Counted from the stretch's first letter, positions 7,745-15,965 are shown. The stretch is 25,514 nucleotides of DNA from Hungatella sp. UBA3147 (GCA_002365025.1 DEYX01000312.1:1-25514); one strand, 5' to 3'. Made by a program: numbers and translations. Notes: generated from the letters alone by a model not told the origin.

Positions 7745-8887
7745 GTGAAAAGGGTATATATTTCAGGTGCCATCCGGACACCTCTTGGCACTTATCAGGG
7801 AACATTAGCTGACTTTAGTGAACAGAAGCTGGCAGCTATGACTATGCTTGATTTAATAGAAAATGTGGATATTGATCCGATAAAAATTGACGAGATTATC
7901 ATAGGGAATTCAAAACAAACCAGTACACCGTCCAATTTGGCAAGACATGCACAGCTGGAAGCAGAACTTCCGGTGGAGATTCCAGCCTATACGGTACAGA
8001 GACAGAGTGCGTCCGGACTTCAGGCTGTTATCAATGGTTATCTTGCCATCAGAAGTGAAAATGCGGATGTAATTCTTGCGGGGGGCAGCGAAAGCATGAG
8101 CCAGGTTCCGCTGGAGATCAGAAAAGCGAGGTTTGCATTTGGAGCTGATACGGAAATCGTTTTTGACCCGATTGCAAACCAGCTGGCAGGCGCACAGCCG
8201 GCTGACCGATATGGGAAGCTGAAGGCTTCGGATATTACAGATGCTATTTCTGCTCAGTACGGTATTACTGAGTCTGAAATAGAAACCTATCTGGATGACA
8301 GTTTTAAAAAGTGCATGCTGTCTAAGGACAAGGTACATATTCTTCCTGTAGAAGTAAAAAAGAAAAAGACGGTAGAGCTGATTAATGCAGATCAGCAGTA
8401 TCAGGAAATTCCGTCAGTTGCAATGCCCGCTGATGGAGCAGCCATGTGTCTGCTGTGTTCAGAGAATGCTGTAAAGGAACAGGGACTACCGGTAAGGGGT
8501 GAAATTCTGGGAATTGCATTTGCAGCAGACAGCCCGAAAGGAAGTGGCTATATTGCAGACGAAGTGATTACTCGGGCTGTTGAGAAAGCTGGTCTTACCT
8601 TAAGTGAAATTGATTATTTTGAAATCAGTGAGTTTTCTGCCGCACAGATCCTGGCAAATCGGAAGGTAATGAAAAGTTTGGGGATTGGCACGAGAGAAAT
8701 AGACCGGAAAGTAAATTCTGAAGGCGGTACGCTGGTTAGCGGATTGTCCTGGGGAGCAGCAGGAGCGGTGCTTCTTACGGATTTGCTTTATAAGCTCCAA
8801 AGGGAAGGGAAGAAGTATGGAATGGTGATTGCCCCTGCGGAGGGCGGACAGACGCTTTCTATGGTGATAGAAGCGAAATATAAATAA
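7745..8887 (+). CDS. Thiolase-fold protein lacking all catalytic residues (pseudo-thiolase)
   Basis: About 380 residues align along the whole thiolase fold, but every catalytic position is changed. The nucleophile motif reads VQRQSASGLQA, with Ser88 for Cys. The NEAF motif is SEFS, the GHPxG motif is GLSWG with Leu334 for His, and the C-terminal Cys-Gly-Gly motif is PAEGGQT. Structural glycines and the GGSESMSQ segment persist, so it is a maintained fold and not a decayed gene. The reading frame is intact. The likely start is GTG 7745, five bases after GGAGG (7735-7739) and aligned with thiolase N-termini. An ATG at 7688 overlapping the upstream stop (ATGA) is a possible alternative that would add 19 residues. 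Directly following an active thiolase, it is best explained as a non-catalytic partner subunit, or as a binder of CoA esters with a different role. Confidence 0.88.
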   Translation: MKRVYISGAIRTPLGTYQGTLADFSEQKLAAMTMLDLIENVDIDPIKIDEIIIGNSKQTSTPSNLARHAQLEAELPVEIPAYTVQRQSASGLQAVINGYLAIRSENADVILAGGSESMSQVPLEIRKARFAFGADTEIVFDPIANQLAGAQPADRYGKLKASDITDAISAQYGITESEIETYLDDSFKKCMLSKDKVHILPVEVKKKKTVELINADQQYQEIPSVAMPADGAAMCLLCSENAVKEQGLPVRGEILGIAFAADSPKGSGYIADEVITRAVEKAGLTLSEIDYFEISEFSAAQILANRKVMKSLGIGTREIDRKVNSEGGTLVSGLSWGAAGAVLLTDLLYKLQREGKKYGMVIAPAEGGQTLSMVIEAKYK

Positions 8888-8905
8888 TAACCGGGAGGTA
8901 TGATT

Positions 8906-9793
8906 TTGGAAATCAAAAAAATATTTGTAGTTGGAGCTGGATTTATGGGAACCGGTATTGCTCAGGTTTCTTCAGCGGCTGGATATCAGGTGGTATTATG
9001 GGATACAAAAAAAGAGCTGGTGACTGCCTCCCTGGAACGAATGGATCAGGCGCTTGCCAATCGTATTGCAAAAGGGAAGCTGACACAGGAGGCAAAGGAT
9101 GAACTGCTTTTAGGTATCAGTATTTCAGAAGATTTAAATGATGCGAAGGACGCAGATCTAATTATTGAAGCGATTATTGAAGATGAAGCGATAAAATGTG
9201 ATGTATTTAAAAAGCTGGATGCAATATGCCCAAAGCACACCATTTTCGCAAGTAATACCTCTGCTTTGCCAATCAGCAACCTGGCCAACGCAACCAGGAG
9301 AGAGGCTCAGTTTATTGGATTGCATTTTTTTAGTCCGGTTCCTGTTATGAAGCTTGTGGAAATTGTGAAAGGTTTAAAAACTTCATCTGAAACAAGTGAA
9401 ACAGCAAAAGCATATATCGCAAGTCTTGGTAAAGCAGGTGTTTTGGTAAAGGATGCTCCGGGATTTTTGGTAAACCGGATCATGCATGCTTTCAGACAGG
9501 AGGTCCTGACTTGCCTGGAGGAAGGGGTGGCGTCCATAGAAGACATCGATACAGCCGTAAAGCTTGGTCTTGGTCATCCAATGGGGCCTTTTGAATTAAA
9601 TGACTTTGCAGGTCTGGATATAGGAGCGGCAACGATTCAGACTCTTTATGAGAATTTTAAAGATCCGAAGTGGAGACCGAATCTTACAATGAAAAAACTT
9701 GTAGCAGCAGGGGATTTAGGCCGTAAGACAGGAAAAGGCTGGTACGATTATACCGCCGGTGAAAAGAGACCGAGAACGGATATTAACCTGTAG
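8906..9793 (+). CDS. 3-hydroxyacyl-CoA dehydrogenase, NAD-dependent
   Basis: This ~295-residue soluble enzyme oxidises a 3-hydroxyacyl-CoA to the 3-oxo thioester using NAD. The N-terminal Rossmann motif is VVGAGFMGTGIAQV. The catalytic His140 in LHFFSPVPVMKLVEIV and Glu152 twelve residues later reproduce the His-Glu dyad spacing of the family. Other hallmarks are FASNTSALPIS and GHPMGPFEL. I place the start at TTG 8906, seven bases after GGGAGG (8893-8898); the ATG at 8900 lies only one base from that site and would add two residues. It follows the thiolase pair by 18 bases and supplies the 3-oxo substrate for thiolysis. The size matches the short single-domain Hbd/PaaH type, not the fused FadB type. 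Confidence 0.94.
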   Translation: MEIKKIFVVGAGFMGTGIAQVSSAAGYQVVLWDTKKELVTASLERMDQALANRIAKGKLTQEAKDELLLGISISEDLNDAKDADLIIEAIIEDEAIKCDVFKKLDAICPKHTIFASNTSALPISNLANATRREAQFIGLHFFSPVPVMKLVEIVKGLKTSSETSETAKAYIASLGKAGVLVKDAPGFLVNRIMHAFRQEVLTCLEEGVASIEDIDTAVKLGLGHPMGPFELNDFAGLDIGAATIQTLYENFKDPKWRPNLTMKKLVAAGDLGRKTGKGWYDYTAGEKRPRTDINL

Positions 9794-9839
9794 TGGGAGT
9801 CTCCATCATATCCGCCCAGGGAAGATAAGGAGTAGAGAG

Positions 9840-10634
9840 ATGTCATATAGAGATAAGACTTATTCAACGATGAAACTGACTTTTGAAGATCAGATCGCAA
9901 TTGTAAGATTTGACCGTCCTGAGGCCATGAATGCAGCCAATGTAGATATGAGCTACGAGCGTGTGGAAATTTACAGACATCTTTCTGAGGATGATACTGT
10001 GAAAGTAATTATCATCACCGGTGGAGATAAGGTTTACTGTGCAGGTGGAGATTTGGCTGCCTTTTCTAAATTTAACCGCTCCGAGGCACAAAAGTTTATC
10101 AATCGCGGTGTTGAATATCAAAAGTTATTAATGGATATGCCAAAGCCTACGATTGCGGCTATCGCAGGATATGCTTACGGCGGCGGTATGGAAAATGTCT
10201 TACTCTGTGATTTACGTATTGCTGCGGATAACGCAAAATTCGCATTGCCGGAGATCGGGGTGGGGATTTTCCCGGGTGGAGGGGCAACCCAGAGGCTTGT
10301 GCAGAATATACCGATTGCTAAAGCAAAAGAGATGATTTTTTTTGGAAAGCCGATTGAGGCAAAGGAGGCATATCACCTTGGTATTGTTAATAAGGTGGTG
10401 GAGCCGGAACAACTGATGGAGGAAGCAAGAGCATGGGCAAAACGCCTCTTAAGACTGTCTCCTCTTTCCCTCAGGTCAGCGAAAAAGGCGATTAACAATG
10501 CTTGGAATCAGGATATTTACGGTGGAATGCAGCAGGAGGCAGATCTATGGGCAGAACTTTTTGATTCTCATGATCAGAAGGAAGGAATGAATGCATTCCT
10601 GGAAAAAAGATATCCGGAATTCAGGGGGAATTAA
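9840..10634 (+). CDS. Enoyl-CoA hydratase (crotonase family)
   Basis: This 264-residue crotonase keeps both catalytic glutamates of enoyl-CoA hydratase: Glu118 in YGGGMENVLL and Glu138 in FALPEIGVG, 20 residues apart as in rat mitochondrial hydratase. It therefore probably adds water to a trans-2-enoyl-CoA to give the 3-hydroxyacyl-CoA used by the preceding dehydrogenase. The frame is open back to 9759, inside the upstream gene, but AAGGAG (9827-9832) eight bases before ATG 9840, together with homology beginning at about this point, sets the start. It differs from the operon's first crotonase, which lacks these glutamates, so the two encode separate steps. The FPGGGATQRL segment is typical of the family. 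Confidence 0.92.
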   Translation: MSYRDKTYSTMKLTFEDQIAIVRFDRPEAMNAANVDMSYERVEIYRHLSEDDTVKVIIITGGDKVYCAGGDLAAFSKFNRSEAQKFINRGVEYQKLLMDMPKPTIAAIAGYAYGGGMENVLLCDLRIAADNAKFALPEIGVGIFPGGGATQRLVQNIPIAKAKEMIFFGKPIEAKEAYHLGIVNKVVEPEQLMEEARAWAKRLLRLSPLSLRSAKKAINNAWNQDIYGGMQQEADLWAELFDSHDQKEGMNAFLEKRYPEFRGN

Positions 10635-10690
10635 ATAAAAATGTAATGATAACTGAACTTATGATAACAAATGTGTAGAAAGGGGTTTTT

Positions 10691-12103
10691 ATGAATCCGA
10701 CAACCGGTATTATAATAGGCATACTTATCACTTTTAGTGCCATGAGTGCAATTGGAGTATATACAGTTAGAAAGATTAAAAATTCAGAAGATTTTACCGT
10801 TGCAGGTAATAGCTCTACGGCAATTATGGTTGCAGGTGCAATTGTAGGAAGCTGTGTTGGCGCGGGGGGTACCATAGGTACGGCAGAAGCGGCATTTAAA
10901 AGAGGAATCAGTGGCTGGTGGCAGACACTTGGTTTATCGGTAGGGTGTTTAATTTTAGGACTGGTGCTTTCCCAGGCGATATATAAAACAAAAGTGGAAA
11001 CAGTCCCTCAGCTGCTGGAGAAGAAATTCGGATCATATATCAGACCTGTGACAGCAATTTTTAGTGCCATTGCCATATTTTTTTCAATATTATCACAAAC
11101 AAAAGGATTTTTACCTTTGTTAACTTCCTTTATTCCCGTGCCTGTCGCATTGGCAGCAGCGGTTTGCGTGGTCTTAATTTTATTATTTGTATTATTTGGA
11201 GGAATCTTTGCGACCAGTCTTGGAGGATTGCTGAAGATAGCGTTAATTTTAGGCTCATTAATTCTGAGCGGGATCATCGCCGTTTCTGCATTGGGGGGAC
11301 TTTCGGGGATTAAAGCTTCTTTTGATTCTTCCTATTTTGATATGTTTCCCAATGGTGTAAGTAAGGGGTATGCAACCGGTTTAGGCCTTGCGCTGGGAGT
11401 TCTTGTAACTCAGGTATATGTTCAAGCGGTACTTTCTGCCAAGGATGCCAAGGCAGCCAGAAATGGCGCAGTATTGGCGGCGATCTTTACATGCCCGGTT
11501 GGTTTGTTCGGAGTAGCAGTAGGACTTTATATGAACAGATTCTTTCCTGATATCCAGGCTTCCCAGGCATTCCCGCTATTTATGGCAAACAACTTCCACC
11601 CGGTTATTGCAGGTATCTTTATTGGGGGGCTGATGCTGGCAGCTTTGGGCAGCAACGCAGGTCTGACATTTGGAGTATCCACCATGCTAAGCCGCGATGT
11701 TTATAAAAAAATACGTAAAAATACTACCGATAAGGAAATGCTTGTGGTTTTAAGAGTATTAATTATAATTGTTGCGTCACTGTCAGGTGTTTTTGCCATT
11801 ACCAGTCTTGGTGAAATGATACAGACATTTGTATTTCTTTCCTTTGGATTACGTACTTGTGTATTCTTAGTGCCTATGATGTTTGCGTTATTCTATAAGG
11901 GAAAGATGACACCGGCAGCCGGAATGGCATCGGTTTTTATAGGCCCGCTTGTTAATATTATCTGGAATCTGGTACCATCATTGAAAGCTGCATTTGACCC
12001 GGTTTATGCTGGTCTGGCCGGAGGTTTGGCAGCATTTATCATTGTGAATGCATTGACTGCTTCCAAAATCCAGGAAAATGTTTCGCAGCCGTTAAATAAT
12101 TAA
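10691..12103 (+). CDS. Sodium:solute symporter (SSS family)
   Basis: This 470-residue integral membrane protein has about a dozen hydrophobic segments. The N-terminus resembles SSS/LeuT-fold sodium symporters: a first helix, then a charged VRKIKNSEDF segment and the SEDFTVAGN-type loop that precedes the second helix, followed by GAIVGSCVGAGGTIG. The protein most likely imports an organic acid or other small solute with sodium. AAAGGGG (10678-10684) lies before the ATG. It sits between the beta-oxidation genes and the CoA-transferase, so its cargo is presumably the pathway substrate or a co-substrate. SSS members transport acetate, proline, pantothenate, sugars and more, and nothing visible narrows this further. 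Confidence 0.85.
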   Translation: MNPTTGIIIGILITFSAMSAIGVYTVRKIKNSEDFTVAGNSSTAIMVAGAIVGSCVGAGGTIGTAEAAFKRGISGWWQTLGLSVGCLILGLVLSQAIYKTKVETVPQLLEKKFGSYIRPVTAIFSAIAIFFSILSQTKGFLPLLTSFIPVPVALAAAVCVVLILLFVLFGGIFATSLGGLLKIALILGSLILSGIIAVSALGGLSGIKASFDSSYFDMFPNGVSKGYATGLGLALGVLVTQVYVQAVLSAKDAKAARNGAVLAAIFTCPVGLFGVAVGLYMNRFFPDIQASQAFPLFMANNFHPVIAGIFIGGLMLAALGSNAGLTFGVSTMLSRDVYKKIRKNTTDKEMLVVLRVLIIIVASLSGVFAITSLGEMIQTFVFLSFGLRTCVFLVPMMFALFYKGKMTPAAGMASVFIGPLVNIIWNLVPSLKAAFDPVYAGLAGGLAAFIIVNALTASKIQENVSQPLNN

Positions 12104-12115
12104 TTCGTTTTCAGG

Positions 12116-12185
12116 TGCCGGGGCTGTTTTGCTTAAACAGGTATATTATCCGGTTATCATCAGGAGGATATACCGGTTCCCGGCA
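12116..12185 (+). other. Candidate structured leader before the CoA-transferase gene
   Basis: The 114-base gap can fold with an outer stem TGCCGGG (12116-12122) with CCCGGCA (12179-12185). It encloses CTGTTT/AAACAG (12124-12129/12135-12140) and GTATAT/ATATAC (12141-12146/12168-12173), giving a three-way-junction shape. It ends about 20 bases before the AAAGGAGG ribosome site (12203-12210). It does not match a riboswitch class I can recall. It may be an RNA control element or merely a stabilising structure. Confidence 0.35.
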
Positions 12186-12217
12186 GATATAATTGAAGCT
12201 CTAAAGGAGGAATTATC

Positions 12218-13402
12218 ATGAATACAGCTTTGGAAGGTATAAAAGTGGTTGAACTTTCACATGTGATATCGGGATCTTACTGTGGGATGCTTCTGGGAGA
12301 TATGGGAGCATCTGTCATAAAAATAGAACGTCCCGGTTCAGGTGAATTTTATCGAGACGAAGCTTTGAAAAATGAAGAAGGGGTCAGTCTTGTATATCCT
12401 TCCTATAACAGGAATAAAAGAGGTATTACCTTAAATATAAAAGATCCGAAAGCAAAAGAAATTCTTCATAAATTAATCAAAGATTGTGATGTTTTTATAG
12501 AAAATTACCGTCCTGGTCTGTTAAAAAAGATGGGGCTTGGTTATGATGATTTAAAAAAGGTCAATCCGAAGCTTATCATGGTATCCATTTCAGGATTTGG
12601 ACAAAATGGACCTTATGCGATGAAGCCGGCATATGATATGACGATAGCGGCAGTCAGCGGATTCATGTCTGTGAATGGACCGGAAGGGATTCCAATGAAA
12701 AGCGGTCCTGCAATTTCAGATTTTTTATCAGGAATTTATGGTGCGGTAGGAGCTATGGCCGCTTTAAGAAATTGTGAGAGAACAGGAGAAGGACAGTATG
12801 TAGATATTTCCATGATGGAATGCTCCATGTCTATTCTGGATGCCTTTTTCGCCCAGGAACGGCTTTCAGAAATTAAGCCTTTAAGTATGGGGAACCGCAG
12901 AGCCAACTATGCCCCTGTCAATTCATTCCAGGTAAAAGACGGACATGTTTATATTGCTGCATCGTTGCAGAAACACTGGGATGCATTAACCCGGCTGATG
13001 GACCGAAAGGATTTATATGAGGATCCCAGGTATGATACTGCTTCCAACAGAAAGAAATATGAAGAAGAGCTGGAGGAAATTGTTCAGACATGGGCCATTC
13101 AGTATGATTCAAAGAGGCTTATTGCACTTTTGGACGAGAACGGAATTCCCTGTTCACCGGTACAGACACTCAGTCAGGTGATGAATGATCCTCATGTAGC
13201 TGCAAGAAACTCAATTATAGAGTTTGAATATCCAGGAGTCGGAAATTATCCGGTAGTCGCCTTTACACCAAAGTTTTCTACAATGGTTGTGCCGGTGAAG
13301 CGTGCGCCGCTTTTAGGAGAGCATAACAAAGAAGTATATGTAAATAGGCTTGGATATACGGAGACGGAGTATCAAGAGATGCAAAAAAAACATACCATTT
13401 AA
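12218..13402 (+). CDS. CaiB/BaiF family III CoA-transferase
   Basis: This 394-residue protein moves CoA from a donor thioester to a carboxylic acid, probably activating the pathway substrate or the GRE product. Family hallmarks are LEGIKVVELSHVISG at the N-terminus, MGASVIKIERPGSG, a YNRNKRGITLN segment and DVFIENYRPG. The catalytic aspartate, which carries the aspartyl-CoA anhydride in family III, is Asp168 in GPAISDFLSG. It is a single full-length subunit, so a homodimeric interlocked-ring enzyme is expected, unlike heteromeric BbsEF. AAAGGAGG (12203-12210) precedes the ATG. No acyl-CoA ligase is present in the operon, so this is the only visible CoA-activation step. The acceptor acid is unknown; carnitine, oxalate, bile-acid and alkylsuccinate transferases are all relatives. 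Confidence 0.93.
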   Translation: MNTALEGIKVVELSHVISGSYCGMLLGDMGASVIKIERPGSGEFYRDEALKNEEGVSLVYPSYNRNKRGITLNIKDPKAKEILHKLIKDCDVFIENYRPGLLKKMGLGYDDLKKVNPKLIMVSISGFGQNGPYAMKPAYDMTIAAVSGFMSVNGPEGIPMKSGPAISDFLSGIYGAVGAMAALRNCERTGEGQYVDISMMECSMSILDAFFAQERLSEIKPLSMGNRRANYAPVNSFQVKDGHVYIAASLQKHWDALTRLMDRKDLYEDPRYDTASNRKKYEEELEEIVQTWAIQYDSKRLIALLDENGIPCSPVQTLSQVMNDPHVAARNSIIEFEYPGVGNYPVVAFTPKFSTMVVPVKRAPLLGEHNKEVYVNRLGYTETEYQEMQKKHTI

Positions 13403-13419
13403 ACGGGGAGAAATAGATC

Positions 13420-14721
13420 ATGACCGCTGCTCATGGAAGTATTCTGATATTACTGATAGCAATCTTTTTTTATATTACTGAGCTTGTTCCGATTGCAGTT
13501 ACGGCCATGGGATCGTGCCTGCTGCTGACACTTTTTGGGTTTGCAGACGCTTCTGTTGTATGGGTTGGTATTTCCAATGATACGACGTTGTTTGTGGGGG
13601 GGATGATTGCAATTATTACAGCTGTGATTGAAACCGGCGCGGCGAAAACCTTGTGCGCCTGGTTTCTCCGGAAAGCTGGCGGTCATGTACATACGGCAGC
13701 TTTTATGGTCATCCCGCTGGTGACACTGATATCAGGATTTATGAATAATTCTGCAGCCGTAGCAATCACTCTGCCTGTAATGGCAGGTATCATTGCAGAA
13801 TCTAACGGAGCTCTTCATGAAAAGCATTGGTTCATGCCATTAGCGGTTGGATCAAATGTGGGAGGGATGCTCACCGTAATAGGCACCACCTCGCAGATGG
13901 TAATACAAAATACTCTGTTGGAAAATAATTTAAAACCATTTGGTTTTTTTGAATTTGCATGGATAGGAATACCGATGTGCATCGTTTTTTTTATCTATTT
14001 GAAATTATTTGGAAGATACTTAAACCGGAAGATTTGGCCTGATATAAAAGAGCATTCTGAGTTTGTGAAGGAAATCATGAAAGGAAGCAATGAGGCCGTT
14101 GAAGATTCATTTACGAAAGAACAGAAAAAAAAGCAGATTTTATCCATATGTATTATGTCTGGTACGATTATGTGTATCATTATGACAGATAAGGCTTCCA
14201 ATGGTACGTTTGCAATGCTTGGAACCTTACTTGTAATTGTGACAGGCTGCATTTCAATTGATGAAATGTACCGAAAATTTGATTGGACTACGATTTTTGT
14301 GTTAGCCGGTGGAATTGGTTTTGCCAGCGGGCTTGATAAAAGCGGCGGTGGAAGATTGATTGCCGATTTGATTGCCGGCGCATTCGGATCATCTTTGACT
14401 CCCATACACGTATTTGCAATGCTTGTTCTGACAGGGGCTCTGCTCACCGTATTTATGTCTAATACTGCAGTTACAGCGATGCTGACTCCGATTGCGCTGG
14501 CTTTTGCCCGGATACTGGATTTTAATATTGCTCCTGTTCTTATGGGAATCTGTATGGCAACAAACTGCGCGTTTCTTACTCCTCTAGCTACCCCGTCCAT
14601 GACCATGATATTAGGTCCTGGAGCGTATAAATTTATGGATTATGTGAAATATTGTATTCTATTTAATATTATTGCGGTAATATTATTATTTCTTATTATC
14701 CCAAGTGTATGGCCTTTATAA
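13420..14721 (+). CDS. SLC13/DASS-like carboxylate transporter (ion transporter superfamily)
   Basis: This 433-residue polytopic membrane protein has two pseudo-repeats, each with a re-entrant signature: MNNSAAVAITLPV in the first half and MSNTAVTAMLTPIA in the second. This Ser/Asn-Asn-Thr pattern is the substrate- and sodium-binding hallmark of DASS/SLC13 and related Ion Transporter superfamily members. The later TNCAFLTPLATPSMTMI segment fits too. Di- or tricarboxylate, or sulfonate-like anion, uptake is the usual role. The ATG follows GGGGAG (13405-13410) and begins 17 bases after the CoA-transferase stop, so both are co-transcribed; a terminator follows 20 bases after its own stop. As last gene of the operon it likely feeds an anionic substrate or exports an acid product. 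ArsB or NhaD relatives are less likely alternatives. Confidence 0.85.
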   Translation: MTAAHGSILILLIAIFFYITELVPIAVTAMGSCLLLTLFGFADASVVWVGISNDTTLFVGGMIAIITAVIETGAAKTLCAWFLRKAGGHVHTAAFMVIPLVTLISGFMNNSAAVAITLPVMAGIIAESNGALHEKHWFMPLAVGSNVGGMLTVIGTTSQMVIQNTLLENNLKPFGFFEFAWIGIPMCIVFFIYLKLFGRYLNRKIWPDIKEHSEFVKEIMKGSNEAVEDSFTKEQKKKQILSICIMSGTIMCIIMTDKASNGTFAMLGTLLVIVTGCISIDEMYRKFDWTTIFVLAGGIGFASGLDKSGGGRLIADLIAGAFGSSLTPIHVFAMLVLTGALLTVFMSNTAVTAMLTPIALAFARILDFNIAPVLMGICMATNCAFLTPLATPSMTMILGPGAYKFMDYVKYCILFNIIAVILLFLIIPSVWPL

Positions 14722-14740
14722 AAAAATAGTGACGGAAGAT

Positions 14741-14768
14741 AAGCCGGGTATTGATGAACCGGCTTTTT
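14741..14768 (+). terminator. Rho-independent terminator of the GRE operon
   Basis: AAGCCGG (14741-14747) pairs with CCGGCTT (14759-14765) around an 11-base loop, followed by a T run (14764-14768) and a second T stretch. It lies 20 bases after the last operon stop and separates it from the LacI-regulated locus. Confidence 0.8.
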
Positions 14769-14835
14769 GGTTTTAACATCACGGAAAGATGTCGGGATTC
14801 TGACCGACAACGGCGGATGATTTGCCAAATAGCAG

Positions 14836-14864
14836 TTGACGCACTTTGATAAATATTATATAAT
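14836..14864 (+). promoter_or_regulatory. Promoter of the LacI-family regulator gene
   Basis: TTGACG (14836-14841) and TATAAT (14859-14864) are 17 bp apart, a near-consensus vegetative promoter about 50 bp before the regulator start. Its spacer and -10 element lie inside the inverted repeat at 14842-14889, which implies autoregulation. Confidence 0.8.
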
Positions 14865-14889
14865 TTGATAAATAATATTTATCAAAGTG
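14842..14889 (+). promoter_or_regulatory. Putative LacI-family operator: 18-bp perfect inverted repeat with three half-sites
   Basis: CACTTTGATAAATATTAT (14842-14859) recurs as its exact reverse complement at 14872-14889. The half-site TTTGATAAAT occurs at 14845-14854 and 14864-14873, and inverted at 14877-14886; the last two form a 23-bp palindrome centred on 14875. The 12-mer ATATTTATCAAA (14875-14886) recurs at 16199-16210 in the promoter region of the transport operon, supporting one shared regulator. Confidence 0.75.
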
Positions 14890-14915
14890 TAATTAACTGA
14901 AAGGCTGTGAAACAG

Positions 14916-15953
14916 ATGAAAATAAATGTAAAGGTAAAAGACATTGCCAAGGTGGCAGGAGTGTCACCATCGACAGTATCCCTGGTGTTAAATAACAGGC
15001 CTTCCCGCATTGCGGAGGATACGAAAGAGCATATATTCCGGGTGGCAAGGGAGATGCAGTTCCAGAAAGAGACTGAAATTGATTTTACTGAGTTTAAAAA
15101 AGTCAGGACGATCGGGCTTATTGTGCCGGACCGCATGAATCCTTTTTACCATCAGCTTGCTGAAGAGATTGCCAGGAACGCTTTTCTAAATGATTACTCA
15201 GTATTCCAGTGCTATACCGGTGACGATATACAGTGTTTTTATACAGCAGTCGAAGGTTTTATGGCAAAAAATATAGATGGAATTATTGTTATCCCACCCA
15301 GGACCATGGATAAAGAAAATGTAAAGCTTTTAAAGTCAGTACAAAAGAGCAATGTTCCGATCATGCTCCTTGACAGGGCGGCGTACGGTGTGTTCTGTGA
15401 CTTTGTAACTGCTGATAATAAACACGGGGGAAAGATTGCGGCGGAGTATATGATAAAGAAAGGCCATACAAGAATCGGCTGTATGATGGCGGAGCAGAAC
15501 ATCTATACTTCAAGAAAAAGGCTGGAGGGTTATCGGGAAGCGCTTGCCGCATATAAGATTCCCTTTGATAAGTCACTTATATACTATGGAAACTATGATA
15601 TTGAATCAGGCCGTCAGGGGGCAGAGGAGCTGATTGGAAAAGGAGTGACCGCTATTGTGGCAGGAAATGACTTAATGGCCTTAGGCGTTTACTTATATGC
15701 AGAGGAGCAGGGGCTTTCTGTTCCTGATGATGTATCTTTGATCGGCTATGATAATACGGAACTCTGCCGGTTTGCCCGAACACCTCTAACCAGTGTTGAT
15801 CAGAATACTGCAACCATGGCTTCTAAAGCAGTTGAGGTAATTCTTCGTCAGATTGGAAAGGAAGAGGGTGATGAGGTTCCTGCCCGGAATTATTATTTTA
15901 CACCTTATATTGTGGAAAGGGAGTCTGTAAAAGATTGTAACGGCCAGAAATGA
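14916..15953 (+). CDS. LacI-family transcriptional regulator
   Basis: This 345-residue sugar-responsive repressor has the N-terminal LacI helix-turn-helix VKDIAKVAGVSPSTVSLVLN, the hinge region, and a periplasmic-binding-protein-like effector domain beginning near TIGLIVPDRMNPFY. Late hallmarks are DDVSLIGYDNTELCRFA and PLTSVDQ. I choose ATG 14916 because AAGG at 14901-14904 is 11 bases away; the in-frame GTG at 14907 is too close to it. Its promoter is overlaid by the inverted repeat described separately, and the same 12-mer lies by the promoter of the downstream transporter operon. It probably represses both until the imported ligand or a derivative binds. The gene has its own terminator, so it is a separate transcription unit. 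The effector cannot be named. Confidence 0.93.
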   Translation: MKINVKVKDIAKVAGVSPSTVSLVLNNRPSRIAEDTKEHIFRVAREMQFQKETEIDFTEFKKVRTIGLIVPDRMNPFYHQLAEEIARNAFLNDYSVFQCYTGDDIQCFYTAVEGFMAKNIDGIIVIPPRTMDKENVKLLKSVQKSNVPIMLLDRAAYGVFCDFVTADNKHGGKIAAEYMIKKGHTRIGCMMAEQNIYTSRKRLEGYREALAAYKIPFDKSLIYYGNYDIESGRQGAEELIGKGVTAIVAGNDLMALGVYLYAEEQGLSVPDDVSLIGYDNTELCRFARTPLTSVDQNTATMASKAVEVILRQIGKEEGDEVPARNYYFTPYIVERESVKDCNGQK

Positions 15954-15965
15954 TAAACTAAAGGT

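Noticed and set aside
10646..10668. Direct repeat ATGATAAC, 15 bp apart, before the symporter gene
   Set aside because: Short, AT-rich and found once; no palindrome or promoter association, so likely chance.
13995..14606. 203-codon open frame on the minus strand
   Set aside because: Entirely antisense to the DASS-like transporter; its composition mirrors hydrophobic codons on the other strand.
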